A stretch of 64,000 bases of DNA from Dethiobacter alkaliphilus AHT 1 (GCF_000174415.1 NZ_ACJM01000005.1:1-64000), one strand, 5' to 3'. Shown: positions 33,122-43,044, counted from the first letter of the stretch. Notes: generated from the sequence alone by a model not told the origin. Program-made: numbers and translations.

Positions 33122-34327
33122 TTGTCGAAGGTAAAAGCGGGAATCGTTTTGCTGTTGGTGGTGCTGTTGTTGGGCACCGGTATTCTGCCGGTCTTTGCCA
33201 ATCAGATTAGTGATAAGCAGCAGGAACTTGATTCCGTCCGCGGGGGCATTGATGATCAGAAGAAAGAGCTGCAGCAGAACAAAGAGGAACAGGAGCGGGT
33301 AGAAAGGGAAATCCGCCGCCTGGAGGCCGAAACCAGGGTTATTCAGGCCGAATTGCGCTCCATTGGCAACCAGATCAGTGCCACGGAGGCCGAGATTGAG
33401 AAGATAGTGGCGGAACTGGCCGACGCTGAAGCAAGCATTAAGGAAATGGATCAGGTCATGGCGGTGCGCTTGCGGGCCATGCATGAAAACGGCGCCGTCA
33501 GTTACCTGGATGTGCTGTTTAGCAGCTCCTCCTTTGGCGAGTTTCTAACCCGCTACAATGATTTACAGCTAATTATCGCGGAAGATAAGGCCATTCTAAC
33601 CGAGTTACGGGAAGAACGGGCCCGGATTGTGGCGATGAAAGAGGAGCTGGAAGGCCGGCGCCAGGAACTGGAACTGTTACGTCGGGAGAATATTGCCAAG
33701 CGTACTGATTTGGAAAAGAAGCAGGCCGAACAGCAACGACTGGCATCAGCTTTAGAAGAGGCTTTTCGGGAAATGGATGAAGCTGTAAGCTCCATGGAAG
33801 CGGAAGCTAAACAGCTGGAAGAAACCATTAAGCAGCTGCAGGCTGCCGCTGCCCGGGCCAGTGCACCTGCTTCCCGCGGTACGGGACAAATGGTCTGGCC
33901 CGTGCCGGAATATGGTCCGGCATGGATTACTTCCCGCTTCGGGACACGCGTTAATCCCATAACCGGGGCTCCCGGAGCATGGCATGGTGGTGTGGATATA
34001 GCCATACCGCACAGCCGGTATCCCCGTAACCGAAGCGGAGCTCCCGTTAATACGGTGGCTGCCGATTCAGGGGTAGCGTACATATTCCCGGATCAGTTTC
34101 CGGGACAACGGAGGGGCTATGGAAACCTGGTAATTGTTGACCACGGAGGCGGTGTTGCCACAGCCTACGCACACCTGGCCCGTTTCCACGTCAGCAACGG
34201 GGAAACGGTAGGGCGTGGGCAACCCTTAGGGGTAATAGGTTCCACAGGCGCTTCTACCGGACCGCATCTGCATTTTGAAGTTCGGATAAACGGCGAGAGG
34301 GTCAATCCACTGCCATATATTCAATAG
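33122..34327 (+). CDS. EnvC-like murein hydrolase activator (coiled coil + M23)
   Basis: About 401 residues. A signal peptide (SKVKAGIVLLLVVLLLGTG) precedes two long coiled coils (about residues 30-110 and 145-245, rich in Glu, Gln, Arg) and a C-terminal M23/LytM domain with AWHGGVDIA and PHLHFEVRI. In other bacteria such proteins bind FtsX through the coiled coil and activate or perform peptidoglycan cleavage. Both HxxxD and HxH zinc ligands are present, so it may itself be an active endopeptidase. TTG at 33122, six bases after GGGAGGG, is preferred over the ATG at 33116, which touches that site. Confidence 0.88.
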   Translation: MSKVKAGIVLLLVVLLLGTGILPVFANQISDKQQELDSVRGGIDDQKKELQQNKEEQERVEREIRRLEAETRVIQAELRSIGNQISATEAEIEKIVAELADAEASIKEMDQVMAVRLRAMHENGAVSYLDVLFSSSSFGEFLTRYNDLQLIIAEDKAILTELREERARIVAMKEELEGRRQELELLRRENIAKRTDLEKKQAEQQRLASALEEAFREMDEAVSSMEAEAKQLEETIKQLQAAAARASAPASRGTGQMVWPVPEYGPAWITSRFGTRVNPITGAPGAWHGGVDIAIPHSRYPRNRSGAPVNTVAADSGVAYIFPDQFPGQRRGYGNLVIVDHGGGVATAYAHLARFHVSNGETVGRGQPLGVIGSTGASTGPHLHFEVRINGERVNPLPYIQ

Positions 34328-34338
34328 CATAGACTTGT

Positions 34339-34370
34339 GAACGCACCTTGCACTGGGGTGCGTTCTTGTT
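34339..34370 (+). terminator. Terminator of the ftsEX-EnvC module
   Basis: GAACGCACC pairs with GGGTGCGTTC (one G bulge) and is followed by TTGTTTG. Repeat copy 2 begins two bases after it. Confidence 0.85.
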
Positions 34371-34371
34371 T

Positions 34372-34467
34372 GTACTGCCAGCATTATAAAGCTTCGGAGA
34401 TAGCGAAGCTGCTAATGTGGCAGTACAAAAGCGCGCGCTGAGGAAACCGAAAGAGTGCGCCTTTCTT
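34372..34467 (+). repeat. Three-hairpin dispersed repeat, copy 2
   Basis: 96-nt element. Stem 1 GTACTGCCA / TGGCAGTAC, stem 2 GCTTCG / CGAAGC followed by TGCTAATG, stem 3 GCGCGC / GTGCGC with loop start CTGAGGAAAC, ending CTTTCTT. Stem 1 differs from copies 1 and 3 on both sides, keeping pairing. It lies between a terminator and the ctpA promoter. Confidence 0.85.
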
Positions 34468-34493
34468 GTCAGATATTGCGGTGGAATCTACAG

Positions 34494-34522
34494 TAGAAAA
34501 AAACGCGTGATAGGTTTATAAT
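34494..34522 (+). promoter_or_regulatory. Promoter of ctpA
   Basis: TAGAAA (34494-34499), 17-base spacer, perfect TATAAT (34517-34522). It lies 27 bases after repeat copy 2 and about 40 bases before the gene. Confidence 0.6.
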
Positions 34523-34560
34523 GATAATTAGGGCGAATTTCATTTATTCATTCTAAGTCT

Positions 34561-36036
34561 GTGTTAGTGACTGAAAAAACTAGGCTGAAAGTTGGTGTCT
34601 TTAGTTTGAAAAGACGAATCATAATTATGCTGGCTGTGGCGCTGGTTCTCAGTAATCTGATTACCTATCGCGCTACCCGGAATGCCTATCGCTGGCCTGT
34701 GAACATGCCTCCCGCTGCTGAGGAAAACGGTGACGATAACGTTGCTGAGGAGAAGTCCGCAGAATTGGCAGCTTTTTTGGAAGTGTTGTCCATTCTGGAA
34801 GACCGCTACCTTGATGAGGTTTCGCAGGAAGAGCTGTTAACGGCGGCGATTCAGGGGATGGTGGAATCGCTGGACGATCCCCAGACCAGCTTTTTGGATC
34901 CCTCCCACTGGGAAGAGATGATGATCACCATTGACGGTTCTTTTTCCGGAATTGGCGTGGAAATCAACTCAGTGGACGATTATATTACCATTATTTCACC
35001 CATCAGAAATACTCCGGGTGAGCGCGCCGGCTTGTTGGCCGGTGACCGCATCGTGGAGGTAGACGGGGAAGATATTGTAGGTATTACCACCATGGAAGCG
35101 GTCCAGCTGATGCGCGGTCCGGAAGGGACACCGGTCACCATCACAGTGGAACGGGACGGGGTGGATGAACCCATTACCGTAGAAATTATCCGGGAGAGTA
35201 TCATGCTGCCCAGCGTCTTTCCCAAGATGTTGGAGTCGGGCATCGGCTATATTGAAGTGACCAACTTTGATGAGCATACCGGGGAAACTTTCCGCGAAGC
35301 TCTGTTGGAGTTGGAAACGGAGGATATGGGTGGCTTGATTCTCGATTTGCGGGATAATCCCGGCGGTTTGCTCAATGAAGCGGTAAAAATTGCCCGGGAG
35401 TTATTGCCGGCCGGACCCATTACCCACATGGTGGACCGGGACGGAGAAATTCTGGAAACGTACCAGTCCTTCGGAACAGAAAAACCATATCCCATAGTTG
35501 TGCTGGTTAACGGTGCCAGTGCTTCCGCCTCAGAAATTATTGCCGGCGCTTTCCAGGATACCGGTACCGCCACAGTGGTGGGTACAAAGACCTACGGCAA
35601 GGCAACGGTACAGCATCTGGAAGGCTTGGCCAACAGCACTGGATTGCGCTATACCGTGGCCAAGTACCAGACGCCCAATGGCCGGGACATTAACGAAGTG
35701 GGCCTGGAGCCGGATGTAGAGGTGGAACTGCCTGACGAGCTGCGCGTGCTTTTTCATCGGGTGGCCAGAGACCTGAAGCCCGGCGATGAGGACATGAATG
35801 TCCAGTTCCTGCAGCAGATGCTTAAGAGTCTGGATTATAATGTTAATGATACCGGTGTCTACGACAGCGCCACCGAGCGGGCCGTCCGTTCTTTCCAGAA
35901 CGAACACGGTTTAAATGCTACCGGTGAGCTGAATCTGGAGACCCGCACCCAACTAAATGAAGAAATAGACCGATTGCTGGAAGAAAACGATACTCAGATG
36001 CAAAAAGCGGTGGAAGTTATCCTGGAAAAAATGTAG
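34561..36036 (+). CDS. Carboxy-terminal processing protease (S41) with PG-binding domain
   Basis: Up to 491 residues. An N-terminal membrane anchor (IIIMLAVALVLSNLI) comes first, then a helical part and a PDZ domain (about residues 120-205, with SPIRNTPGERAGLLAGDRI). The S41 protease core has SASASE at S320-S324 and the Lys of the dyad in TYGKATVQ (K347). A C-terminal peptidoglycan-binding domain (about 410-475) has VQFLQQMLKSLDYNV. The protease acts outside the membrane, like CtpA/CtpB. The start is uncertain: GTG 34561 or TTG 34606, neither with a strong ribosome binding site. A MinJ-like gene follows after 15 bases, as near Bacillus ctpB. Confidence 0.9.
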   Translation: MLVTEKTRLKVGVFSLKRRIIIMLAVALVLSNLITYRATRNAYRWPVNMPPAAEENGDDNVAEEKSAELAAFLEVLSILEDRYLDEVSQEELLTAAIQGMVESLDDPQTSFLDPSHWEEMMITIDGSFSGIGVEINSVDDYITIISPIRNTPGERAGLLAGDRIVEVDGEDIVGITTMEAVQLMRGPEGTPVTITVERDGVDEPITVEIIRESIMLPSVFPKMLESGIGYIEVTNFDEHTGETFREALLELETEDMGGLILDLRDNPGGLLNEAVKIARELLPAGPITHMVDRDGEILETYQSFGTEKPYPIVVLVNGASASASEIIAGAFQDTGTATVVGTKTYGKATVQHLEGLANSTGLRYTVAKYQTPNGRDINEVGLEPDVEVELPDELRVLFHRVARDLKPGDEDMNVQFLQQMLKSLDYNVNDTGVYDSATERAVRSFQNEHGLNATGELNLETRTQLNEEIDRLLEENDTQMQKAVEVILEKM

Positions 36037-36051
36037 CGAGGGAGTGGGCAG

Positions 36052-37362
36052 ATGGAGTTTATGCAGATCGTCCGTCTGTTTCTGGGCACCTATGCCATGT
36101 TTCCGCTAAACATCCTGTTTTGGATAGTGGTTTTACTGATTACCTCTCAATACAGAAGGGTGGCCCGCAATGAAGCTCAACTGTTGGGGCGGGCGAAATA
36201 TCCTGTAGGGTGGCAGGTAGCCTATTCCGCCGTTTTTGGCTTGGCGGGCGGACTGTTGGCCAGTGCTTTGCTGGTGTTTTTCGGAATTTCTCTGATAGAA
36301 ATCGGCATCTTCCCCTTTGTCTGGCCCTTGGCCATCATCCTGATGCTGGTCCATCCCCGGTACCTGTGCTTTGCTTATGCCGGTGGTTTGGTGGGTTTTG
36401 CTTCCGCACTGCTGCGAATAATGTCTGCTCACTGGCCGGCACTGATCCAGGGTGACGGATTCCTGGCCGAGTTGTTGGCTCAGCTAGCCGGCCTCCATAT
36501 TCCGGGTTTGCTGGTTTTAATCGGCATACTTCACCTTACGGAGAGTTTCCTTATTGCCGTGAGTGGACACCTTTTCCCCAGCCCACTGTATATTAAAACC
36601 GACCATGGTGTGGTGGGCGGTTTTTCGCTACAAAAATTCTGGCCCCTGCCATTGGTGGGGTTGGTGGCCATGGTGGTTACTATGGAAGCCGCTGATGCGG
36701 CCATTGGGGCGGCACGTATGCCTCAGTGGTGGCCACTGCTTTCCAGCGGCTCCGTGCCCGGCCCGGGAGAGACGCTGATGTATATGTTGATGCCCATTGT
36801 GGCCGGACTGGGTTACGGCGATATGGCTGTCTCCACTCCGCCCCGGGAAAAAAGTAAACAATCTGCGGTTAATCTCGGCCTCTACAGCGTGGTTCTCATC
36901 GCCGTGGCCTTTGCCGCTTTTTATGAGCCGCTGGTGATGATTCCCGCCGCCCTGTTTGCTCCCTTTGGCCACGAATTTTTAATCATGCGCAACAATCAGC
37001 GGGAGTTTTCCAGGCAGCCTTTGTTTGTGGCACCGGACAAAGGGGTGAAGGTGATGGATGTTTTTCCCGGTTCTCCGGCGGAAAAGGCAGGCCTGCAGCC
37101 CCATGATGTTATTCTTGCCATGAACCGGTTTGCGGTCCATGATACAGCCATGTACAAAAATCTGCTGGCCATGGCCGGACCCGACCTGGAGCTGGAAATC
37201 ATGCGGGACGGACTGCGCCATACCGTGGATATACCCGGCCCGGACCCGGGCATTATTCCGGTGCCGGACCGATTCACCCCGGCTTATGCGGAAATAAACC
37301 ACAATCATTTTTTCTCCGCCCTGGGAGAAAAAATACAAAAGTTAAGAACAGCGGAAAAATAG
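36052..37362 (+). CDS. MinJ-like membrane protein with PDZ domain
   Basis: 436-residue protein with roughly eight hydrophobic segments in the first 310 residues and a C-terminal PDZ domain (about residues 325-400) containing VMDVFPGSPAEKAGLQPHDVI. In Bacillus subtilis MinJ, also a polytopic PDZ protein encoded near ctpB, links DivIVA to MinD at division sites. The order here (ctpA, then this gene) and the architecture support a MinJ-like role, but this is inference and the DivIVA-interacting part cannot be judged. The ATG at 36052 follows GGGAGTGGGCAG. A terminator follows the stop. Confidence 0.78.
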   Translation: MEFMQIVRLFLGTYAMFPLNILFWIVVLLITSQYRRVARNEAQLLGRAKYPVGWQVAYSAVFGLAGGLLASALLVFFGISLIEIGIFPFVWPLAIILMLVHPRYLCFAYAGGLVGFASALLRIMSAHWPALIQGDGFLAELLAQLAGLHIPGLLVLIGILHLTESFLIAVSGHLFPSPLYIKTDHGVVGGFSLQKFWPLPLVGLVAMVVTMEAADAAIGAARMPQWWPLLSSGSVPGPGETLMYMLMPIVAGLGYGDMAVSTPPREKSKQSAVNLGLYSVVLIAVAFAAFYEPLVMIPAALFAPFGHEFLIMRNNQREFSRQPLFVAPDKGVKVMDVFPGSPAEKAGLQPHDVILAMNRFAVHDTAMYKNLLAMAGPDLELEIMRDGLRHTVDIPGPDPGIIPVPDRFTPAYAEINHNHFFSALGEKIQKLRTAEK

Positions 37363-37388
37363 GCGGCGCATCCGTCTATTTTTTTATT
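37358..37388 (+). terminator. Terminator after MinJ-like gene
   Basis: AATAGGCGG pairs with CCGTCTATT around CGCAT (one G-U pair), then seven T. Confidence 0.85.
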
Positions 37389-37421
37389 GTTGGGAAAAAA
37401 TAACGCCGGGAGGTGTTTATT

Positions 37422-37709
37422 ATGCCCGAAGGTAGCGAAAAGAAGTTATTGGAGATGCAGAACCTGCTTAAGCAGCTAACGCTGCGTCAGGCCGAAACCA
37501 ACAAGCAGATACTACGGTCGCTGCAGCAGACCAATGCCGCTTTGCTGGAAGCACAGCAGCTTTTGCAGGCGGACTTGAAGTTTCATGAAGGTTTAAGCAA
37601 GTCTGGGGATTTTCAGGCTTTAAAAGATGCGGAGTGGCCGGTTTCCTTACAGGAGCTGGATACGCAAATTCCGCCCTGGCGGTTGGCCAAGCCGCCGGAG
37701 CTGCAGTAA
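37422..37709 (+). CDS. Small coiled-coil protein, unknown
   Basis: 95-residue protein, mostly one amphipathic helix rich in Leu and Gln (KKLLEMQNLLKQLTLRQAET, then NAALLEAQQLLQADLKF), followed by a proline-containing tail (PVSLQELDTQIPPWRL). I recognise no family. A clear GGGAGGTG ribosome binding site (37408-37415) supports ATG 37422. It stands alone between the MinJ-like gene's terminator and the promoter of the c-di-GMP riboswitch. Confidence 0.65.
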   Translation: MPEGSEKKLLEMQNLLKQLTLRQAETNKQILRSLQQTNAALLEAQQLLQADLKFHEGLSKSGDFQALKDAEWPVSLQELDTQIPPWRLAKPPELQ

Positions 37710-37739
37710 ATTTTGCGGACAGGCATTATCTGGCATAGC

Positions 37740-37768
37740 TTGACAAAAAATGCAGCCTGTGATAATCT
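37740..37768 (+). promoter_or_regulatory. Promoter of the c-di-GMP riboswitch transcript
   Basis: Perfect TTGACA (37740-37745), 17-base spacer, TAATCT (37763-37768). Transcription would begin about 10-15 bases before the aptamer. Confidence 0.75.
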
Positions 37769-37784
37769 GAACGATAAAATGACA

Positions 37785-37925
37785 TTCGCTCAGGGCAAAC
37801 CTGTTGAAAGGCAGGGACGCAAAGCCAAGGGTCTAACACTGCAAAGCAGTCATGACAGCCGGTTGCCGAAGGAACGCCTGTTTAGGCCTGCTTTCCGCAC
37901 CGGAAGGACAGGTCTTTAAATTTTC
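37785..37925 (+). promoter_or_regulatory. c-di-GMP-I (GEMM) riboswitch with terminator
   Basis: The aptamer (about 37785-37875) shows the GEMM-I core: AGGGCAAACCTG, GAAAGGCAGGGACGCAAAGCC, GGGTCTAA and AGCCGGTTGCCGAAGG. A hairpin follows with AGGCCTG / CAGGTCT and CCG/CGG (37884-37914), then TTTAAATTTT, which looks like an expression-platform terminator. A second terminator is at 37948-37973. No reading frame of convincing size lies between it and uvrB at 38213. Confidence 0.9.
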
Positions 37926-37947
37926 TAACATAAATCTCCTCTTCACT

Positions 37948-37973
37948 AAACTGTGGCCTCACAGTTTTTTTTT
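37948..37973 (+). terminator. Second terminator behind the c-di-GMP riboswitch
   Basis: AAACTGTG pairs with CACAGTTT around GCCT, followed by nine T in all. Confidence 0.85.
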
Positions 37974-38057
37974 GTGTGCAAATCGTGCAAATCGGGGACG
38001 GACCTTTTTTCGCATTTAGTGTGCAATTTCTTGCAAGGAGGCGTCTTCTCCAACGGT

Positions 38058-38087
38058 GTGGACAGAAAAACCTGTCCCTCTGTCCAC
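38058..38087. repeat. ACCTGTCCC palindrome (d)
   Basis: Arms GTGGACA and TGTCCAC enclose gaaaaACCTGTCCCTC. It differs from the palindrome at 28725 by two bases in the loop. Confidence 0.65.
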
Positions 38088-38092
38088 GAAAA

Positions 38093-38125
38093 GTGAGACA
38101 AAATCACCTGTCCCCTTTGTCTCAC
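38093..38125. repeat. ACCTGTCCC palindrome (e)
   Basis: Arms GTGAGACAAA and TTTGTCTCAC enclose atcACCTGTCCCC. It is five bases from palindrome (d), in tandem. Confidence 0.65.
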
Positions 38126-38136
38126 CTTGTTCGGGG

Positions 38137-38167
38137 TGGTCAAAAATCGACATGTTTGTGGTATAAT
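38137..38167 (+). promoter_or_regulatory. Likely promoter of uvrBAC
   Basis: An extended -10 TGGTATAAT (TATAAT at 38162-38167) lies 45 bases before uvrB. The -35 is poor (GGTCAA region). A partial DinR/LexA-like CGACATGTTTG overlaps the spacer but does not match the CGAAC-N4-GTTCG consensus, so SOS control is unproven. Confidence 0.5.
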
Positions 38168-38212
38168 AGTTATGTTTACTTGTATGAGGAAAATTTATAA
38201 GGAGCAGGATAG

Positions 38213-40204
38213 ATGACACGGTTTCAGATTAAAAGTGAGTTTGGCCCGCAGGGCGATCAGCCCAAGGCCATTGAGGAGCTGACGGAGGGGCTGAAAAAAG
38301 GCTTTCGGCACCAGACTCTGTTGGGGGTCACCGGTTCAGGTAAAACCTTTACCATGGCCAATATTATTGAAAAAGTGCAGCGGCCCACGTTGGTAATTGC
38401 ACATAATAAAACGCTGGCGGCTCAGCTGTGCAGCGAGTTTCGTGATTTTTTCCCCGACAATGCCGTGGAGTACTTTGTCAGTTATTATGATTACTACCAG
38501 CCGGAGGCGTATATCCCCCAGTCCGATACTTATATCGAAAAGGATTCGGCCATTAATGATGAAATTGAAAAGTTGCGCCACTCAGCCACCAGTGCGCTGT
38601 TTGAGCGCCGCGATGTTATTATTGTGGCCAGTGTGTCCTGCATCTACGGCCTGGGCTCCCCGGATGAATACCGAGAGCATGTGGTTTCGCTGCGGGTGGG
38701 GATGGAAAAGAGCAGGGACGAGATTGTCAAGCAGCTGGTGTCCATCCAGTTTGAACGCAACGACGTGCAGCTGGAGCGCAGCCGTTTCCGGGTGCGCGGC
38801 GATGTGCTGGAGATTTTCCCCGCCTCGTCTACGGAGAAAGCGGTGCGGGTGGAGTTTTTCGGTGATGAAATAGAGCGGATCCGGGAGATAGATACGCTGA
38901 CCGGTGAAATTCTTGGTGAGCGGCAGCATATTGCTATTTTCCCCGCTTCCCACTTTGTCACTTCCCGGGATACGCTGGAAGCGGCCATGGTTGATATCCG
39001 GTCGGAGTTGGAGGTGCGGCTGCAGGAGCTGCGCAGCAGGGATAAACTGCTGGAAGCCCAGCGGCTGGAGCAGCGGACCAACTATGATTTGGAGATGATG
39101 AACGAAATCGGGTTTTGCACCGGCATCGAAAACTATTCACGCCACATGGACCGGCGGCCTGCAGGCAGCCGTCCCCATACGCTGATAGATTATTTTCCGG
39201 AGGATTTTCTGCTGTTTATAGATGAGTCGCACCAAACCATTCCCCAGGTCCGGGGGATGTACGCCGGGGACCGCTCCCGTAAGGAGACGCTGGTGGAGCA
39301 CGGCTTCCGCCTTCCTTCGGCGCTGGATAACCGCCCCCTGATTTTCCATGAGTTTGAGGAGCTGGTGAATCAGGCGGTATATGTTTCTGCCACGCCGGGC
39401 CCCTACGAGCAGGAACACAGTCAACAGGTGGTGGAGCAGATTATCCGGCCCACCGGCCTAATTGACCCGGAGATTATTATGCGTCCCGTAAAAGGACAGA
39501 TTGATGATCTGTACGGTGAAATCCGCCTCCGGGCTGAGGCCAATGAGCGGGTGCTGGTCACCACGCTGACCAAACGGATGGCGGAGGACTTAACCGAGTA
39601 TTATAAGGAATTGGGCGTGCGGGTCCGTTACCTGCACTCGGAAATTAACACCCTGGAGCGGATGGAAATTATCCGTGATTTGCGCCTGGGTGAGTTTGAT
39701 GTACTGGTGGGTATTAACCTGCTGCGGGAAGGGCTGGATTTGCCCGAGGTTTCCCTGGTGGCCATTTTAGATGCCGATAAAGAAGGCTTCCTCAGGGCGG
39801 AGCGTTCCCTGATTCAGACCATTGGCCGGGCGGCCCGTAACGTCCACGGCACCGTGATTATGTATGCCGATAAAGTAACCGATTCCATGCAAAAGGCCAT
39901 GGATGAAACAGAACGGCGCCGTCAGATTCAGATGGAATTTAACCGGGAGCACAATATTACACCTGCTACTATTAAAAAGGCGGTGCGTGCCGTAATTGAA
40001 GCCACCCAGGTGGCAGAAGAGGCGCTCTCCGACTATGTGGATAAAGACAGCCCGGCAGAGCTGAGCCCGGCGGAACGTAAGAAGACAATTGCCAAGCTGG
40101 AAAAGGAAATGAAAAAAGCAGCCAAGGAGCTGGATTTTGAACAGGCTGCCCACCTGCGCGATATGATTGCAGCGCTGCGAAAAACAGGAATAGAGGAGAA
40201 ATAA
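38213..40204 (+). CDS. uvrB: Excinuclease ABC subunit B
   Basis: 663-residue UvrB, the central helicase-like subunit of nucleotide excision repair, which verifies damage after loading by UvrA and recruits UvrC. Walker A is GVTGSGKT, the beta-hairpin region [12 protein letters not shown], helicase motifs [10 protein letters not shown] and [12 protein letters not shown]. The C-terminal UVR domain ([14 protein letters not shown]) contacts UvrC. The ATG at 38213 follows AAGGAGCAGGATAG. It begins a tight operon; uvrA starts with no gap after the stop codon. Confidence 0.97.
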   Translation: MTRFQIKSEFGPQGDQPKAIEELTEGLKKGFRHQTLLGVTGSGKTFTMANIIEKVQRPTLVIAHNKTLAAQLCSEFRDFFPDNAVEYFVSYYDYYQPEAYIPQSDTYIEKDSAINDEIEKLRHSATSALFERRDVIIVASVSCIYGLGSPDEYREHVVSLRVGMEKSRDEIVKQLVSIQFERNDVQLERSRFRVRGDVLEIFPASSTEKAVRVEFFGDEIERIREIDTLTGEILGERQHIAIFPASHFVTSRDTLEAAMVDIRSELEVRLQELRSRDKLLEAQRLEQRTNYDLEMMNEIGFCTGIENYSRHMDRRPAGSRPHTLIDYFPEDFLLFIDESHQTIPQVRGMYAGDRSRKETLVEHGFRLPSALDNRPLIFHEFEELVNQAVYVSATPGPYEQEHSQQVVEQIIRPTGLIDPEIIMRPVKGQIDDLYGEIRLRAEANERVLVTTLTKRMAEDLTEYYKELGVRVRYLHSEINTLERMEIIRDLRLGEFDVLVGINLLREGLDLPEVSLVAILDADKEGFLRAERSLIQTIGRAARNVHGTVIMYADKVTDSMQKAMDETERRRQIQMEFNREHNITPATIKKAVRAVIEATQVAEEALSDYVDKDSPAELSPAERKKTIAKLEKEMKKAAKELDFEQAAHLRDMIAALRKTGIEEK

Positions 40205-43033
40205 ATGATTCAGGATAAGATTTTAATTAAAGGGGCCCGGGAACATAACCTGGCCAATATTGATGTGGAAATCCCGCGCAACCGGTTGGTTGTGATTACC
40301 GGTGTGTCCGGTTCAGGGAAATCTTCCCTGGCTTTTGATACGGTCTATGCCGAAGGGCAGCGCCGCTATGTGGAATCTTTGTCCGCTTATGCCCGGCAGT
40401 TTCTGGGACAGATGGATAAGCCGGATGTGGACTATATTGAGGGGCTCTCACCGGCAATTTCCATTGACCAGAAAACTACCTCCCGCAACCCGCGCTCCAC
40501 GGTGGGTACGGTGACGGAAATATATGACTACCTGCGGCTGTTGTTTGCCCGCATCGGCCGGCCCCACTGCCCCCACTGTGAGATCCAGATTGCCCAGCAA
40601 ACGGTGGAGCAGATGGTGGACAGGATAATGACCATGCCGGAGCGCACCAAAATTCAGGTGTTGGCGCCGCTGGTACGGGGCCGTAAAGGTGAATACAGCA
40701 AACTGTTCCAGGATGCCCGGGCCGACGGCTTTGTCCGGGTGCGGGTGGACGGTGAGCTGCGTGACTTGGATGAAGAAATTACTTTGGATAAAAACAAAAA
40801 GCATAACATCGAAATTGTTGTAGACCGTCTGGTAATCAAGGAAGGGCTGGAACCGCGGCTGGCCGATTCGCTGGAAACTTCACTGAATTACGGTGGAGGA
40901 CTGGTGATAATCGACGTTATTGACGGGGAGGAAATTCTCTTTTCCTCGGCTTTTGCCTGCCCGCAGTGCGGTTTTTCCTTTGAAGAGTTGTCTCCGCGGA
41001 TGTTTTCTTTTAACAGTCCGTACGGAGCATGCGCGCCGTGCACCGGCCTGGGCAGCAAGGCAGAAATTGACCCGGATCTGGTAATTCCCGACAAACGGCG
41101 TACTTTAAGAGAAGGGGCCATCGCTCCCTGGAAATCAGGCACACAGGGTTATTATCAGCAGCTACTGGAGACGGCGGCCAAGCATTTTGAAATCGATATG
41201 GACAAACCCTTTGCCTCACTGCCTAAAAAGCAGCAGAAACTGCTCTTATGGGGAGCAAAGGAGCGGATTCCCTTTAGCTATACAGATGCTCACGGCCGTT
41301 TGCATCAATATAACCTGCGCTTTGAAGGGGTTGTCCCCAATCTGGAGCGGCGCTACCGGGAGAGCACCTCGGAGCAGGTTCGTGAAGACCTGGAAAGTTA
41401 TATGTCCCATACGCCCTGCCCGGAATGCGGCGGCAGCCGGCTGAAGGCTGCCAGCCTGGCGGTGACGGTGGGGGAGAAAAACATCGCCGAAGTAACGTCC
41501 CTCACCGTGCATGCGGCGCGGGAATATATAGGCAGCCTGGAGTTATCGGAGAAGGAACAGCAGATTGGCCGCCTGGTGATCAAGGAAATTGAAGAGCGGC
41601 TTGGCTTTCTCTTAAATGTGGGTTTGGAGTACCTGACGCTGGACCGTGCCGCCGGCACCCTGTCCGGTGGCGAGGCACAGCGCATCCGCCTGGCCACCCA
41701 GATTGGCTCCAGTCTCACCGGAGTGCTCTATATCCTGGATGAGCCCAGCATCGGCTTGCACCAGCGCGACAACGAGCGGTTGATTAAAACTTTGGAGCGT
41801 TTACGGGATCTGGGCAACACTGTGATTGTGGTGGAGCACGATGAAGAGACCATTGAACGCGCCGACCATATTCTTGATATCGGTCCCGGTGCCGGTGCCT
41901 GGGGCGGCCGGGTGGTGGCCGCCGGGCCGGTGGAGGAGATTAAAAAAGTTCCCGAATCGGTGACCGGGCAGTATCTGAGCGGCAGAAAAGCCATTCATGT
42001 ACCTGATAAACGGCGGGAGCCCAACGGTAAGTGGCTGGAAGTCCAGGGCGCCAAGGCCCATAACTTAAAAGACCTTAGTGTGCCCATTCCTCTTGGTGTG
42101 CTGACCTGTGTCACCGGAGTTTCCGGCTCCGGGAAAAGCACCCTGATTAATGAGATTCTTTACCGGCGGCTGGCACTGGAGTTGCACCGCGGTCGGCAGA
42201 AACCGGCGGACCATGATGAGCTTTTGGGGCTTGAGCATCTGGATAAGGTAATTGATGTGGACCAGTCACCCATCGGGCGTACGCCGCGTTCCAACCCCGC
42301 CACCTATACCGGTGTTTTTGATTATATCCGGGAGCTGTTTTCCCGCACCTCCGAGGGGCGGGCCCGCGGCTACATGCCTGGACGCTTCAGCTTTAACGTT
42401 AAGGGTGGCCGCTGCGAAGCCTGCCGCGGTGACGGCATTTTGCGCATCGAGATGCATTTTCTGCCCGATGTTTATGTGCCCTGCGAAGTATGCCGCGGCA
42501 AACGTTACAACCGGGAAACTCTGGAGATCCGTTATAAGGGCAAAAACATCGCCGATGTGCTGGCCATGACGGTGACCGAAGCGCTGGAGTTTTTTGATGC
42601 CATTCCCCGCATTAAACGCAAACTGCAGACACTCTACGATGTGGGACTGGGCTACATTCGCCTGGGACAGCCTGCACCCACCCTCTCCGGCGGAGAGGCG
42701 CAGCGTGTAAAGCTGGCCACCGAACTTTCCCGCCGCAGTACGGGCAAAACCCTCTATATTCTGGACGAACCCACCACCGGCCTGCACAGCGATGATATCA
42801 GCAAACTTTTGACCATCCTGGACCGGCTGGTGGATAACGGTGACAGTGTTTTGGTCATTGAGCATAACCTGGATGTGATTAAGCGCGCCGATTATCTGAT
42901 TGATCTGGGGCCCGAAGGCGGGGATGCCGGCGGTAGGATTGTGGCCAGCGGCACCCCCGAAGAGGTGGCTCAGGTGGCGGAATCGCACACCGGACGGTTT
43001 TTACAGAAAGTCCTGGCTAGGGCCCAGGAGTAG
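40205..43033 (+). CDS. uvrA: Excinuclease ABC subunit A
   Basis: 942-residue UvrA, the dimeric ATPase that finds DNA lesions and delivers UvrB. There are two ABC modules, each with Walker A ([12 protein letters not shown] and [12 protein letters not shown]) and signature motifs (TLSGGEAQR twice). Zinc-finger cysteines are visible in CPQCGFSF...CAPCTGLG and CEACRGDG...CEVCRGKR. The length is typical. Its ATG follows the uvrB stop directly, with GAGGAGAAATA as ribosome binding site at the uvrB end. uvrC follows after 11 bases. Confidence 0.98.
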   Translation: MIQDKILIKGAREHNLANIDVEIPRNRLVVITGVSGSGKSSLAFDTVYAEGQRRYVESLSAYARQFLGQMDKPDVDYIEGLSPAISIDQKTTSRNPRSTVGTVTEIYDYLRLLFARIGRPHCPHCEIQIAQQTVEQMVDRIMTMPERTKIQVLAPLVRGRKGEYSKLFQDARADGFVRVRVDGELRDLDEEITLDKNKKHNIEIVVDRLVIKEGLEPRLADSLETSLNYGGGLVIIDVIDGEEILFSSAFACPQCGFSFEELSPRMFSFNSPYGACAPCTGLGSKAEIDPDLVIPDKRRTLREGAIAPWKSGTQGYYQQLLETAAKHFEIDMDKPFASLPKKQQKLLLWGAKERIPFSYTDAHGRLHQYNLRFEGVVPNLERRYRESTSEQVREDLESYMSHTPCPECGGSRLKAASLAVTVGEKNIAEVTSLTVHAAREYIGSLELSEKEQQIGRLVIKEIEERLGFLLNVGLEYLTLDRAAGTLSGGEAQRIRLATQIGSSLTGVLYILDEPSIGLHQRDNERLIKTLERLRDLGNTVIVVEHDEETIERADHILDIGPGAGAWGGRVVAAGPVEEIKKVPESVTGQYLSGRKAIHVPDKRREPNGKWLEVQGAKAHNLKDLSVPIPLGVLTCVTGVSGSGKSTLINEILYRRLALELHRGRQKPADHDELLGLEHLDKVIDVDQSPIGRTPRSNPATYTGVFDYIRELFSRTSEGRARGYMPGRFSFNVKGGRCEACRGDGILRIEMHFLPDVYVPCEVCRGKRYNRETLEIRYKGKNIADVLAMTVTEALEFFDAIPRIKRKLQTLYDVGLGYIRLGQPAPTLSGGEAQRVKLATELSRRSTGKTLYILDEPTTGLHSDDISKLLTILDRLVDNGDSVLVIEHNLDVIKRADYLIDLGPEGGDAGGRIVASGTPEEVAQVAESHTGRFLQKVLARAQE

Positions 43034-43044
43034 CGGAGGCATGT

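Noticed and set aside
38141-38170. A LexA/DinR operator upstream of uvrB
   Set aside because: Only a partial CGACATGTTTG is present; the symmetric CGAAC-N4-GTTCG consensus is not matched.
38172-38216. A 14-codon frame ([14 protein letters not shown]) ending over the uvrB start codon, a possible leader peptide
   Set aside because: It has no ribosome binding site of its own and no run of diagnostic codons; the overlap with the uvrB signal is probably chance.
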